Below the pieces are notes generated by a model. That model was not told the DNA's origin. It did no database searches and worked only from the letters and a program-made list of their open reading frames with translations. This document shows, in pieces, positions 34,113 to 44,779 of a stretch of DNA of 64,000 nt. This DNA comes from Sepiola atlantica. Taxonomy: Eukaryota; Mollusca; Cephalopoda; Sepiida; Sepiolidae. The translations under genes and the position numbers were made by a program. The stretch lies in assembly GCA_963556195.1 (NCBI GenBank), contig OY744516.1:28386183-28450182 (forward strand), in the 5' to 3' direction. The stretch's first letter is position 1; each line of letters starts with the position of its first letter.

Positions 34113-34480
34113 TTTACTTATTAGGCGTCTCACACAAGTCATCATCACTGATTGCTCACTGACAACAACCGGGGGTGTTTCCTGGAGTCTGAGTGACAAC
34201 CAGTCTACCAAGATTTCCATTACACCCTACCACTTTCTATAATCATGGCAAATATTTTTTGGCGTTATTTCAACAGCCGCTTACCATTGATTTCTCGCTG
34301 GAAACGACCATTTGTTTTCTCTGCGAGTTGGATATCAATAAGTCTCTCCAAGGTTACCGTACTCTTCAAGTGCAGCCCTGGTTAGTGGTCTCCCTTTTCA
34401 GTCTTTCTATCCTCTTTGACTCTCCACGACTATTTTGTATCGTATCAGCCAAAGCTGGTGCCATTATATTGTCTGTTTAT
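34113..34480 (+). repeat. Dispersed repeat family Y, copy 1
   Basis: Collinear with 58885-59370: TTTACTTATTAGG, CACACAAGTCA, GGTGTTTCCTGGAGTC, CCAGTCTACCAAGAT, TGGCGTTATTTCAACAGC, TTACCATTGATTTCTC and CTCCACGACTATTTTGTA. Both copies sit beside a trinucleotide microsatellite. Probably a non-autonomous element; the family is not recognised. Confidence 0.75.
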
Positions 34481-35107
34481 TGGTCCCCCGATTTATAAAA
34501 TCGGGGGATCTATGTTTTGAGGCATTTCCGTCCGTCCGTCCGTCCGTCCGGATTTTTCTCCGCAACCATCCATTGGATTTCTCTGATATTTTGCATAAGG
34601 TTGTAACTTTGGTCAGGTTAAAAATGACATTCTCCGATTTTTGAAAAAAAATCTGGTTAGCCCCCCCCCCCCAGGGGGTCAAAAGGCCTCGAAATGGTAA
34701 AAAATGATATTTTTCCCCCATAACTTTTCATCCATCCATTCAATTTCGTTGAAACATGACCACAATGTGGAGGCAATTGTTCCTAATAGAAAATAAGTAT
34801 CGCTGACCTTGGAAAAAATCTGGTTCGCGCCCCCACGGGGTCAAGAGCCCCCAAAATTGCGAACAATGACCCTTTTTTCCCATAACGTTTGATCCATTCC
34901 ATTCAATTTTTTTGACACTTGGCCAAAATGTAGAGGCAATTGATCTGGATATAAAATGAGCATCCTTGACCTCAGAAAGATTCTGGTTCGCGCCCCCAGG
35001 GGGTCAAAGGGGGGGGGGGCGTCAAAATCCCCCAAATTGCCCTAATTTATTGCATTTTATACTCGCCACATCGAGTCACATACAGAGGGGGACCACGCAT
35101 GCGCGGC

Positions 35108-35112
<5 letters not shown>
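34481..35112 (+). repeat. Diverged tandem repeat, about 150-bp unit, three copies, with a hairpin start
   Basis: The region opens with a TCCCCCGATTTATAAAATCG inverted repeat and a (GTCC)5 run. Three units follow with CATAAC(T)TTTCATCCATCCAT, GTGGAGGCAATTG and ATCTGGTTCGCGCCCCCA...GGGGTCAA. C and G runs at 34661-34673 and 35007-35018. It ends at GCATGCGCGGCTTG before a TTA microsatellite. A transposon origin is likely, but no class is assignable. Confidence 0.7.
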
Positions 35113-35148
<36 letters not shown>

Positions 35149-35164
35149 TCATCATAGTCTACAC

Positions 35165-35597
35165 CTTTGGATGTTTTAGTTAGATTTTTTAGACCAGGTT
35201 AATTTCCTTTACTTTAGACATTCAAGCTGTACATATATACCTTCACCGTTCCAAACAGGCAATACGTTGGCCGAATTGGAAAAGAAATTGTCTCATCAAT
35301 TTGTTTAAGCAATTTATGATGGTTTTTAGTTATGCTTCCAAGCGTTCCAATTACAACGTGAATCACCTTGATTTCTTTATATTTCATTAGTCTAATTCCC
35401 ATTTTAGATCATGATATTGTTGTATCTTGTTCATTCTCTTGCACTCTTGTATCGAAGTGGCAGGTTATGTCAATGATTAAGCAAGTTCTATCGTTTTTGT
35501 TTAGAAAGATTAAGTCGGGTTTTGAATGTTCAAGAACATTATCAGTTTGTATGCGCATGTCGAAAAGAAATTTGTCCATGTCGTGCTCCTGTATCAA
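35165..35597 (-). pseudogene. LINE remnant: C-terminal PD-(D/E)XK-like endonuclease region
   Basis: The minus strand reads through DMRIQTDNVLEHSKPDLIFL, then TCLIIDITCHFDTRV, then one in-frame TGA, then YKEIKVIHVVIGTLGSITKN. This order (HxxPD, IIDI, DTR, E, then VVIGTLGS) is familiar from the C-terminal part of many LINE proteins, where PD...IID resembles a restriction-type nuclease core. The RT domain is absent, the upstream side being replaced by TTC/TTA microsatellite. One stop breaks an otherwise open frame of about 140 codons. Confidence 0.7.
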
Positions 35598-35599
35598 AC

Positions 35600-35653
35600 G
35601 TTATTCTTCTTCTTCTTCTTCTTATCTTTTTCTTCTTCTTCTTCTTCTTCTTC

Positions 35654-35723
<70 letters not shown>

Positions 35724-35728
35724 TACAG
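35600..35728. repeat. (TTC)n(TTA)n microsatellite
   Basis: TTC repeats at about 35606-35653, then TTA repeats to 35720. The long Asn/Lys or Tyr/Ser frames across it are meaningless. Confidence 0.96.
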
Positions 35729-35729
35729 A

Positions 35730-37160
35730 TACAAGAATGTTATTATAATACAGATTAAATTTATTCAGTTAACCGAAATACGTCATATCTATAAATTACG
35801 TCGCAAATATATGTTTTAATTCTGAAACATTGGGAACTATTATCTCATTTTCATATTAATACTGTTACTCACGTGCATACAGCGTAATCTCTCATTCAAA
35901 TGAGATTCTGTCGATGTATCGCGATTGTCTTGCCCCCCTCCTTAAAGGGTTCAATTTGTTGTCGAGGCGACAACGATTTATCGGCACTCCCAGACAGGTA
36001 ACACCATTACTACAGTTTTTCGGCATTTGATCCGACAAAAGGGCGCCTAAAGAGCTAATCAGTGAATCAGTGCCTGTTTCTGTTAAACATTTCGGAGGTA
36101 CTGCCTAGGGGAAAAGCCTGGGATTGTCTACAGATAAGACCAAATGTGTTAGTGCGTATTATTGACAGGCAAAATGTATTCTATATTGGAAAAAATGGCT
36201 GCTAAGAGAGGAATATGGAATTTATATCATTTCAAATAGCAGATTTTAAAAAATAATTTTCGCTATTTTTGCAATCTAATATTCTTTATGTTCATACATG
36301 TCTGTGGTATATATTAGATGGTGAAAGACCGATGGGAAAATGCGTTGCTGTGACGTCTGCTGCGAGAACTGAAGCAATCACGCCATATTTCTTTCAACTT
36401 CGACTGTACTAGACGTACGTAATGGTAGCTCCTCACAAGATATCAACCCAATTTGTGCTGAGTGGATTTTAGTATACTTACAAATATAGATAATAAATAC
36501 CACGCTTAACGATTATATAACATAACTAACATGTTAGTATACACATTTTTACGAAAATAGAATAAAGGCTTACTCAAAAAGAATAAACGGATTTCATGAC
36601 GCCTTCAGTTCTTAAACATCATCAATGAATGAATATATGACCATTTGAAGATGGGGTTTATGTTTGGAATGGCTTCCATGGGCGCTATAGTATAATTGCA
36701 TTATTCCCTGGTAACTGTCAATTGTTTTTTTAGCCTCGAAATTGCGAATCCTCAGCGAAAACCGTTCTTAAGTTCACGAAAATAATTCGATTGTCATGGT
36801 GCAGCGTCATGCTCGAAGAACTTCTGACGTTGGTTGAAAGAGTTTTAAGGTAGTGTGCATCTATGTAAAGAAAAAAGTCCAGATCGACCAAGAGTTTCGG
36901 AAAAACAAGATTACTATCACTCAGTCCACTATCTGCGATGTGCTAAGAAGACTTCTACATTGTTACATTTTACAGATTACACCTCGTTTAGGCACTTACG
37001 AATCATGCCAAGGGGAAGCGGATAGAATCTTACAATCGATTATGTTTGTATTTAGACCTCGGCGCGCGTATTTATTCTTGTGGGTGTATGTAAAAATGTT
37101 ACACCTCTACCCGCCCGCAACAATTACCTTAAACTATAAATAATGGCAGCAATCAACTCA
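35730..37160. other. No recognisable gene
   Basis: Includes a frame near 36853-37143 with a segment (ITQSTICDVLRR) that could be taken for a helix-turn-helix, but no transposase family is identifiable and the start is not supported. Confidence 0.4.
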
Positions 37161-37162
37161 GG

Positions 37163-37510
37163 CGATCATGGTACACTGAAACGTGTTTCGGACGAATTCT
37201 CACATACAATGAGTATTGCCCGATCATGGTATACTGATACGTGTTTCGGACGAATTCTCTCATACAATGAGTATTGCCCGATCATGGTATACTGATACGT
37301 GTTTCGGACGAATTCTCTCATACAATGAGTATTGCCCGATCATGGTATACTGATACGTGTTTCGGACGAATTCTCTCATACAATGAGTATTGCCCGATCA
37401 TGGTATACTGATACGTGTTTCGGACGAATTCTCTCATACAATGAGTATTGCCCGATCATAGTATACTGATACGTGTTTCGGACGAATTCTCTCATACAAT
37501 GAGTATTGCC
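37163..37510 (+). repeat. 58-bp tandem array, six units
   Basis: CGATCATGGTATACTGATAC begins units at 37163, 37221, 37279, 37337, 37395 and 37453, exact 58-bp spacing. Inside each, ACGTGTTTCGGACGAATTCT on the minus strand gives GTCCGAAACACGT, which looks like the 3' half of a hammerhead-type motif, but no CUGANGA box is present. Copies are almost identical, so the array is young. Confidence 0.94.
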
Positions 37511-39570
37511 CGTGATGCATGTAATCACTACATTGAACATTTTTAAGACCAAAAATAAAAATAGATTGTAAGTAGAATATTTGTGTTCCTAATTAAACAT
37601 TGCAAAACGAAACTAGTTCATTCTTTTGAATAATCATGTATAATAGATATATTTATGCATGAAACTATTTAATATTTACGTACAAATCTATGAGTCAAGT
37701 TTATATATGAAATGTAGAGACGCAGACAATAATGACCTGATCTGTATATTAATCTTTTTTTAAATAGTTGCAATGTCTACACAATAGACCATAATGGCAG
37801 TTGCTACAATGAAGCCAAAAGTATATATTTAAAGTTGAAGTTATTTAAAACTAAACACGCCGAATGGCATCTGACAACAAATATAAGAGGAATATATTGG
37901 CAAACCAATATCAATATTTTAGTTGTTTCCCATTTCATGAAGACAGCGTCATCTCTTTGTGGACCTAAACCACAAATAGATGACGTTGACAGGCGTATAC
38001 ATATAATCAATGTCTTGTTTGTATTATAATGAGCATATTATTTCTTTTATTTCTTATTGTTTAGTATAATATTATCTTCAAATTTAAGGACTTACGCATA
38101 TCATAAATGTTTCGTTTGTCTCATCATTAATATTAACTCTGCTCACTGTGGAAGAATGCTGGTTTCCAATGATTCCATAATGCAAAAACTTATTTGGCAA
38201 ATAATATGTGGCTCTTTTTGATAGCAACAGAAACATTGTATGCAAGCTTAACCGGTGGGAAGTCCACGGTTAATGAAAGAAAATAGTTTTAATTTTAATC
38301 AATATATTTTCAAATGATAATTATAAAGAAATCAACCGTTTCTTTTTCGTATGAAATTGCTAAAAAAATAAAAACAATGATTAAACTAAAAACATTATAC
38401 AGGCAGCTTTCCGTTTCGTCGCTTTAATGAAAGAAATTAAATTTACCAATGACGAGAAATACTAAAATTACTAAGTATTGGGCTTTATTAATAATTTTAT
38501 TATATTCGTATTAAATCAGATTTCATATACACTTTTAAGTTAGCGTATCTTTAATAATGTTTTGACCACGTTTAAACTTTGCATTCATTCGTTTAAGTTA
38601 CTGGTATTTATGAAAGCACTTATTTATATTTCAGACAATTTAAATGATGTTACAAAAACACCGCCATTGTAGATGGCACGGTAATACGAATCTAAATATT
38701 TCCCGACCATCAGCCTAGTATATCGTTCGTAAGCTAAAACTGTTTTAAAATATGTATAAAACATGTAATGGTTTATAGAGGTATAGTGGAAATTGGCATT
38801 ATTATATAGTTTTAGAAATCCTTATTAATGTCTGTTTTAAACATGGAACCTCATTACTCAAGAAGAAATGATAAAATAGAATGTGTTTACTTTTCTTAAA
38901 AAGAGGTTTGATTATAGCCACTTAATATGTGTGGTTCATTTACTTTATTTTTTAAAAAGAAATAACAAAGCTTTATAAACTTTAATATTAAAAAAGTGTA
39001 ATTTCCAGTGTCGAGCCTAAATGATGTAATGACTAATTGTAACTACTATGGTATTATTAAACCGAAGTCAGGACCAGTTGACTCTGTTATGTTCTCTGAT
39101 GCCATAAAAAAGGACGTGAACCTGAAATCACTATTATAATAATAGAAACATAAAAGGTTGTGTTCAATACATTGTTTCAGATGGATAGCATAGAGTAAGG
39201 ATTGTCTTTCATTATTAAATAATTTTAAAAGTGTTGATATGCCGTAAAGTATACTAACCGCAGATAACTATGTAGTTCTCTATACCCGCCAGTTTACGAA
39301 TGGCCGTGTAAATCAAATGTCCAGATAGACCCAATTAAATAAAGTACTACAAAGCCTCGATGTTTTGAGAAAATACCCGGATGAGAGCAAAACTAAGGAT
39401 TCGTTTCGAAAAACATGTGACATGATAAAACAGCTTAATACACTAAACTGCCTGTGAAAATTACGAATGGATGCTGTGAATACAGGTGTAAGCAGGGTTA
39501 GATCCGTAAACTGACATTCTAACTTCCGTGTGTGTAATTGGTTCGTGTAGATCTGTAATTCTGACTTGTG
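37511..39570. other. No recognisable gene
   Basis: About 2 kb of AT-rich, seemingly unique DNA. No convincing frame, element end or RNA fold seen. Confidence 0.5.
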
Positions 39571-39572
39571 AC

Positions 39573-39608
39573 GAAAACGTGGTGACATTGCTTCGAACAT
39601 CGGAAAAT

Positions 39609-39681
<73 letters not shown>

Positions 39682-40185
39682 CATAAAATATAATAACACG
39701 AAATCACATAATTGTCGATGCAATAATTTATTTCAACCGTTCGGTTTTTTCAAGCATCACTCAGCCAATTACATTTTTGAGACTGATAGAAAATTGAATT
39801 TCCCTACCACAGTTCCAATATAATCAGAGATGGTGGTGGTAGCAACCAATTTGATACATCTTTTATAGAGAGGGGGAAATTTAAAACTTATATTTAACTA
39901 TGGCGGGCGAAGCGGAGGGATCTTTAAGTTAATCAACTAAAAGTTGATTAACTTAAAGATCCCTCCCCTTCGCCCGCCATAGTTAAATATAAGTTTTAAA
40001 TTTCCCCCTCTCTATAAAAGATGTATCAAATTGGTTGCTACCACCACCATCCTTGAACGGTTGAAATAAATTATTGCATCGACAATTATGTGATTTCGTG
40101 TTATTATATTTTATGTTATTATTGCTCTGTTTACTACATTGAGCTCTCATACCCGGATTTCCTCCTGGAATTATTCCATTATAAC

Positions 40186-40256
<71 letters not shown>

Positions 40257-40288
40257 ATTTTCCGATGTTCGAAGCAATGTCAGCACGG
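39573..40288. repeat. Large foldback palindrome
   Basis: Nested inverted arms: 39573-39616 with 40246-40288 (CATTGCTTCGAACATCGG region); 39670-39742 with 40056-40130 (TAATAACACGAAATCACATA region); and 39836-39942 with 39946-40050, a near-perfect stem of about 105 bp whose centre is GTTAATCAAC TAAAA GTTGATTAAC. TA tracts at 39616-39680 and 40190-40248 also pair. The left arm has about 88 bp (39743-39830) without partner, and the right arm has about 70 bp (40122-40195) without partner. No coding frame. It looks like a foldback element or a head-to-head retrotransposed dimer. Confidence 0.92.
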
Positions 40289-40365
40289 TTAGCGATGTTG
40301 GATTGGGGTTGAAAAATACTTGTAATCCAGGGTTTCGAATCGTTGTGACCGGTGGTGAATAGTCG

Positions 40366-40425
40366 TACTTCTATGCTGATGAGTCTTGATTAAAAAGAGA
40401 CGAAACGTATACGTCCATATATAAA
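40366..40425 (+). ncRNA. Type I hammerhead ribozyme 1
   Basis: Core box CTGATGA at 40376-40382; stem II GTCT (40383-40386) with AGAC (40398-40401); GAAA at 40402-40405; stem III ACG/CGT around a TATA loop; cleavage triplet GTC ending at 40415. Stem I pairs TATG (40372-40375) with CATA (40416-40419). All invariant positions are present. The tiny stem III is typical of PLE and retrozyme hammerheads, which are thought to act as dimers. Confidence 0.88.
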
Positions 40426-40701
40426 TAAACAATAACAAATATTTATATTTGAAGCTCCTCGTTAAAAAGTAGAGCACTGTAAATGGTAGTAATAACACAG
40501 CGTGACGACACTTGCTTTATATGCATCATTCCTTCACTTATAGAAGTTGAATGCCTGTACGTCTCGCCGCCTTTAAAAGTGTTAAAATTATCATTGTTTA
40601 TAAGCTGTTCAGAACTGGCCTATCGGTTAGCGATGTTGGAAAAGGGTTGAAAAATACTTGTTATCCAGGGTTTCGAATCGTGTGACCGGTGGTGAATAGT
40701 C

Positions 40702-40762
40702 GTACTTCTATGCTGATGAGTCTTGATTGTAAAGAGACGAAACGTATCCGTCCATAGATAAA
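40702..40762 (+). ncRNA. Type I hammerhead ribozyme 2
   Basis: CTGATGA at 40713-40719; stem II GTCT (40720-40723) with AGAC (40735-40738); GAAA at 40739-40742; stem III ACG/CGT with loop TATC; triplet GTC ending at 40752. Stem I pairs CTATG (40708-40712) with CATAG (40753-40757), one pair better than in ribozyme 1. Differences from ribozyme 1 lie in loops II and III and at compatible stem I positions. Confidence 0.9.
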
Positions 40763-40776
40763 TAAACAATAACAAA

Positions 40777-40825
<49 letters not shown>

Positions 40826-40955
40826 GCAGCAGGTCATTATTAAGGCAAGTCTTGTTAAAGACAACGGAACATTGTCTTTTGATGATCTTTTAAGTGATTG
40901 TTTTGTTGCCGTACAAATTTTCGTATGTTTAGTTCTGGGTGATGAAAAAAAGGCC

Positions 40956-41575
40956 CTAGTTTTGTGAGTACCCTTATAGATGACGCACCATGTTTCCGTA
41001 ACTTCGCGTCGTAAACGTTCGAGCGGGTCTCGGAAGCGCCTGAGAGTTGACGAAACTGTTAAAAATCAGGTAACAGCAGGCATCATTAGATAATCAGGCT
41101 ACAGAAAACAGCCGATAACTTTTGGGAGGAATTGATCGCGTCTAATAATAAAAATGAATTTCTATGATCGCTGTCAGCTCGTTGAATCTCCCAAAGGACT
41201 AACTGATTTCTGCCAGCAACAGAACCAGTACACGAGAAACCTTTTGGACCAGCTGCAACCCAACCCCTAACCCAAAAACTGTCAAAAAACAAGAAAATAA
41301 CATAGAAAAAAGATTGGAAAAAATACACCATTTGCTTTAAAACAGTAGGTTCGTTAAGAAAATGTATTAAAACATTACAAACCATCGAATTAATAAGAGT
41401 TGTTTAGCTATGGTTTGTTATTATCGTCTGCCAGTCTCCAATTTAGCGTTTGACAGTTTTCGTCTCGTCAACTATAGGGCGGTTCCAAGACCTACCCGAA
41501 CGTTGATGACGCGAAGTCACGAAACATGGTGCGTTATCTATAAGTGTACCGTTTGGTGTAACACTTTAAATGTAA
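40956..41575. mobile_element. MITE-like element with about 110-bp terminal inverted repeats
   Basis: The left end (TACCCTTATAGATGACGCAC, CATGTTTCCGTAACTTCGCG, CGTTCGAGCGGGTCTCGGAA) matches the reverse complement of the right end (41455-41565: ACTTATAGATAACGCACCAT, GTTTCGTGACTTCGCGTC and so on) with about one difference in six. The interior (about 41075-41445) has no transposase. Exact termini and target duplication are unclear, so the superfamily is not assigned. Confidence 0.75.
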
Positions 41576-41685
41576 CAACTATTGTGATGTAGTGTCTACC
41601 ATGAATATGACCAACGACGATCGAAATCGTTGGCGGAAAAATACATAAAACTAGACTAAACCCAAACATACAAAAACATGTACGT

Positions 41686-41686
<1 letters not shown>

Positions 41687-41767
<81 letters not shown>
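41687..41767. repeat. (TA)n(GA)n compound microsatellite
   Basis: TA to about 41730, then GA to 41766. Confidence 0.96.
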
Positions 41768-41770
<3 letters not shown>

Positions 41771-41929
41771 TATTAGAAGGCTATCACAATGCAAGAAATA
41801 TAAATATGTCGGCGTTGAGAAGTAAGAAAAAAACAAGTGATTTTTTATATATACTTTTTTAAAAATCATAGGAAATCTTACTTTATTAGGCAAAGCTTTT
41901 ACACTGTGAGTTTATGCGTGTGACCGTGT

Positions 41930-42103
41930 CCATAATATATTTCGAGGAAAACCTCTTTATAAAATGGAAGGTGTTTCAAATCTCTAAAACACGTGCGGAA
42001 TAGTAATATTGTCATATATAACAATATTACCATTCCGCATGTGTTTTAGAGGTTTGAAACATCTACTATTTGATAAAGAGGTCTTCCTCGAAATATATTA
42101 TGG
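41930..42103. repeat. Palindrome of about 85-bp arms
   Basis: CCATAATATATTTCGAGGAA at the left and TTCCTCGAAATATATTATGG at the right end an imperfect stem that continues through CTCTAAAACACGTGCGGAAT / ATTCCGCATGTGTTTTAGAG to a loop near 42014-42018. Right arm has a few extra bases. A foldback, no coding content. Confidence 0.9.
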
Positions 42104-42395
42104 AACTATTTTTTTCAATTTTTTTGATATGTTTTTGTATTAAATCAAAAAAATAATAAACGTTTCATAGGTTTCATAGTGATGTTTAAATGTTTAGGTC
42201 TTTTCTTTCTGATCAAAGCTTGCGAGTAACGTGGAACAGTGTCTCTTCATTCTCTTTTCCTATAAGATTAAACAAATACATAATTTTATTTACAAATCTT
42301 TTTATAACTTATTTCTTATTAAAAAACAAAACTTCGCTGTTTACTCGCCTCTCTACAAGGGCAAAGGTAGACACGAGGTATGTTAAAATTACCTC

Positions 42396-42885
42396 GGAAT
42401 GAAAATGAAAGTTACCTCAGTTTAGAAGGATTTCTCTATCACTGACCGCAGATAGGAATGAGGAAGTGTAGTATCAAAAAAATAGATACTACACTTTTGC
42501 CTCCCCATGAGGGCGGAGTTAGACTTAAAAAATCAGTTTCCAAACGGAAGCAATTAAAAGTTTATGAAGGTTTTTTCCTTTTTTTTACTGAAAGCAACAA
42601 TTATAAACAAATAAATAAAATTTCGTATTTGTTAAATCTTATTTCATTTCTTGCTTACAGAAAAAAAGGACAAAAACTTCATAAACTTTAAATTGCTTCC
42701 GTTTAGAAACTGATTTTTGAAGTCTAACTCCGCCCTCGTGGGGAGGAAAAAAGGAAAGATTACAAGTCAGCCGATTTTTTAAAAAGCGTATCTATTTCGT
42801 TTATTTATTAAAATAACTTGCGTAATCTTTCGTTTTGCCTCGTCAGGTGTAAAGTGTAGTACGGAAAAATACTTCTAAACTGAGG
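42396..42885. repeat. Nested inverted repeats, including a GTGTAGTATC hairpin
   Basis: Outer arms: TTACCTCAGTTTAGAAG (42411-42427) against CTTCTAAACTGAGGTAA (about 42871-42887). Main arms: 42497-42575 (GCCTCCCCATGAGGGCGGAG onward) against 42660-42748. Near the left arm GTGTAGTATC and GATACTACAC (42466-42496) form a perfect 10-bp hairpin; this decamer is also in the U2-like heads. Looks like a foldback transposon; no transposase. Confidence 0.8.
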
Positions 42886-43265
42886 TAAGATCCAGAGTGC
42901 CCCTTTTTGGGAAGCTTGATTTTTCCCTACAAAACGGAACATTACTTAAGTACGGCGATAAATATTTCATACCCCCCATTTCTGCCCTCGTGGGGAGGCA
43001 AGTAAATAGTGACACAAAAACATGTTTTAAAAGAAAACATGTTAATATGTTATTTGTTTTATTTATGGACCCTCTGCCTTAAAATAAATATTAACATGTT
43101 AAAAGAAAAAAAATCATAAATATACTGCATTTATTAAAATAAATAAAAGGTTTATTTACAAGTGTTTTGTAAATAGCGACCACATGTATTGCGAGGTCAA
43201 CCAGAAGACGCCGGTGATTTCCAGAACATGTCCCGCGTCTTGTGTTAATGAACTGGGGTCATAAT
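42886..43265. other. No gene; short inverted repeats
   Basis: Contains TAACATGTT-type palindromes (about 43020-43100) and another GCCCTCGTGGGGAGGCAAG phrase (42984-43002) that repeats the end of the neighbouring inverted repeat. Probably debris of the same family. Confidence 0.5.
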
Positions 43266-43269
43266 TGTA

Positions 43270-43420
43270 GTCTTGATCCGAATCTGATTGGTTAACTAGC
43301 TAGCCGTGTATATAAAAACACCCGGCAAAAATAACTTAATGCATTTTAGCCTGAAGATTCCCCCCTGGGATGGAACGCGGAAGCCTCTGTGTAGCTTAAT
43401 TGCCATAAATATATTTTCAT
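43270..43420 (+). promoter_or_regulatory. Promoter-like block followed by ribozyme-like and tRNA-like pieces
   Basis: TGATTGGTTAACTA (inverted CCAAT) near 43287 and a TATA box (GTATATAAAAAC) near 43308 precede CCTGAAGATTCCCCCCTGGG and GATGGAACGCGG (43352-43380). The latter has a CUGANGA box and a CCC/GGG stem II, but the last box reads GAAC instead of GAAA, so it would not cleave. TGTGTAGCTTAATTGCC at 43390 is the A-box region of the local SINE. The same order occurs at 26240-26560. I read this as the 5' region of a retroelement. Confidence 0.4.
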
Positions 43421-43529
43421 AGCTTACTACCTAGCTCTACATACGTTCGAACACTGTTGAAGTAAATACTCAAAATTGATACATAAAAAATCATATCTCC
43501 TTATAAAATTTCATGTGGATACATGAAAT

Positions 43530-43531
43530 AG

Positions 43532-43578
<47 letters not shown>
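43530..43578. repeat. (TA)n microsatellite
   Basis: About 22 TA repeats, placed inside the split SINE (A box near 43390, B box near 43745). Confidence 0.95.
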
Positions 43579-43581
<3 letters not shown>

Positions 43582-43729
43582 ATAATGTATAATCATTAAT
43601 ACAGTAATAAAAGTAGTGATATATGGTCATAAGTAGTAAGATTTCACATTATAATGGCTCCCAAAATTCATATTAAAATTGTCCGCAGTGGATATAGTAC
43701 TAAATAAAATTCAGTTCGAAGTGATAGTC

Positions 43730-43910
43730 ATCTGAAGGTTGAAGTTTCAATCCTAGGTGCGAAGAACTCACGAAACGAGAGCATGCTACCCCCGTCGATT
43801 AAATAAAGGGTTCCGTTCGAAATTTCGTCCGGATTTCCGAGTTCGACAGAAGTTGCATGTATTAATGGGGTTGGAGCAACTTGAATTAGAAACAATAATC
43901 TCAGCAAATA
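43730..43910 (+). repeat. SINE B-box end and family R segment, copy 3
   Basis: GAAGGTTGAAGTTTCAATCC (43736-43755) is the B-box part of the SINE. CGATTAAATAAAGGG, GTTCGAAATTTCGTCCGGAT and CCGAGTTCGACAGAAGTTGC then follow the family R order. The ribozyme part is lost; instead GGTTGGAGCAACTTGAATT (43868-43886) forms an inverted repeat with AATTCAAGTTGCTCCAAC at 43937-43954. Confidence 0.6.
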
Positions 43911-43954
43911 GCAAAAAGATATAATCTATCCAATATAATTCAAGTTGCTCCAAC

Positions 43955-44686
43955 ATGCAATACAACTACAGGCGTACCAGTGACTGCCCATTGGACACTA
44001 GATGCACATATTCTGATATTGTGTATGTTTGTACCGTAACTGAATTAAATAATTCTACAATGAATCTTAGAGACCACATAAATGCAGTCCCTAATCAAAT
44101 TCCACAACTGAGCAATACAACTAATTTGCACCAGAACTCTAGAAATAATAACTCTACTATATATCTTCCGTCTCAGCAAGCCGATAATGGATTCCCAATG
44201 GTGGGTAACGATAACGCTTACAATAATATACAATCAATTAATCAACCTAATCTATATCATGAAAATACAGTAAATAAAAATAGACCCGTGAATAGGAATA
44301 TAAATGGTCCAGGAACAAGAGTAAACCCTAAGATACACACATATATTGGTGCCACAGCAAATTTAATTAAATCCCGCATTTCTATGCATAATTACTCCTT
44401 CAATAACGATGTCGGTAACTACAAAACATCACTGACCGCTTTAGTTAAAAACTTAAGATCCAATAATATTTCACACAATATAAAATGGGCCATCCTAAAA
44501 AGATCAAACTCTTATAGCCCAGGATCCAGATCTTGTGGTCTATGCAATTCAGAAGCCGTAATGATAGCTACCGCACCTAAACACTTAAATCTGATCAATT
44601 CTAGAAATGAATTATTTCCAAATGTCGACATGGAAGGAAATTCAAGTATGCAATATGGAAACCACCGCCAATCCCACCGTAGCTGA
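43955..44686 (+). pseudogene. C-terminal fragment of a second Penelope-like element lineage (GIY-YIG endonuclease)
   Basis: A 243-residue open piece with no RT domain. It begins with RRTSDCPLDTRC...IVYVCTV, the cysteine-bearing linker and the first GIY strand; then YIGATANLIKSRISMH near residues 131-146, the YIG strand and conserved arginine; then NIKWAILKRSNSYSPGSRSC and CGLCNSEAVMI, and LNLINSRNEL near 217-226. These belong to the Neptune-type PLE endonucleases with ..LNxRxEL..CRH ends. An Asn-rich stretch of about 75 residues separates the two GIY-YIG strands, which is unusual. The 5' truncation falls at an inverted repeat (43868-43954). The frame is open, so it is recent or under weak constraint. 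Confidence 0.7.
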
Positions 44687-44779
44687 TTAAGTGAGTACAG
44701 AGTCCGGGGGTGTCCGGTTTTCGAGATGTGTTCGTTAAATCTTCCTTGCCTAAAAGGTTTGGACTCTTCAGTTGTAAAA

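Larger units (their letters stand above)
40281..40785 (+). mobile_element. Retrozyme-like tandem: 1.4 copies of a 337-bp unit, each with a hammerhead
   Basis: The segment CGGTTAGCGATGTTGG to AACAATAACAAATATTTATA occurs twice, at about 40281-40445 and 40624-40785. Between the two predicted self-cleavage sites (after 40415 and after 40752) lies exactly 337 bp. Animal retrozymes are described as tandem units of a few hundred bp, without coding capacity, cut by type I hammerheads and circularised. No ORF exists in the unit. Replication would need enzymes of another element, probably a PLE, of which several copies are nearby. Confidence 0.75.

Noticed and set aside
36853..37143. Transposase helix-turn-helix ORF
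   Set aside because: One segment looks like a recognition helix, but nothing else in the 96 residues fits a known transposase.
37163..37510. CRISPR-like array (58-bp repeats), also 26510-27068
   Set aside because: The repeats are contiguous with no unique spacers, and the context is eukaryotic; plain tandem repeats.
37163..37510. Hammerhead inside the 58-bp unit
   Set aside because: GAAACACGT resembles the 3' half, but no CUGANGA box or closing stem I could be drawn.
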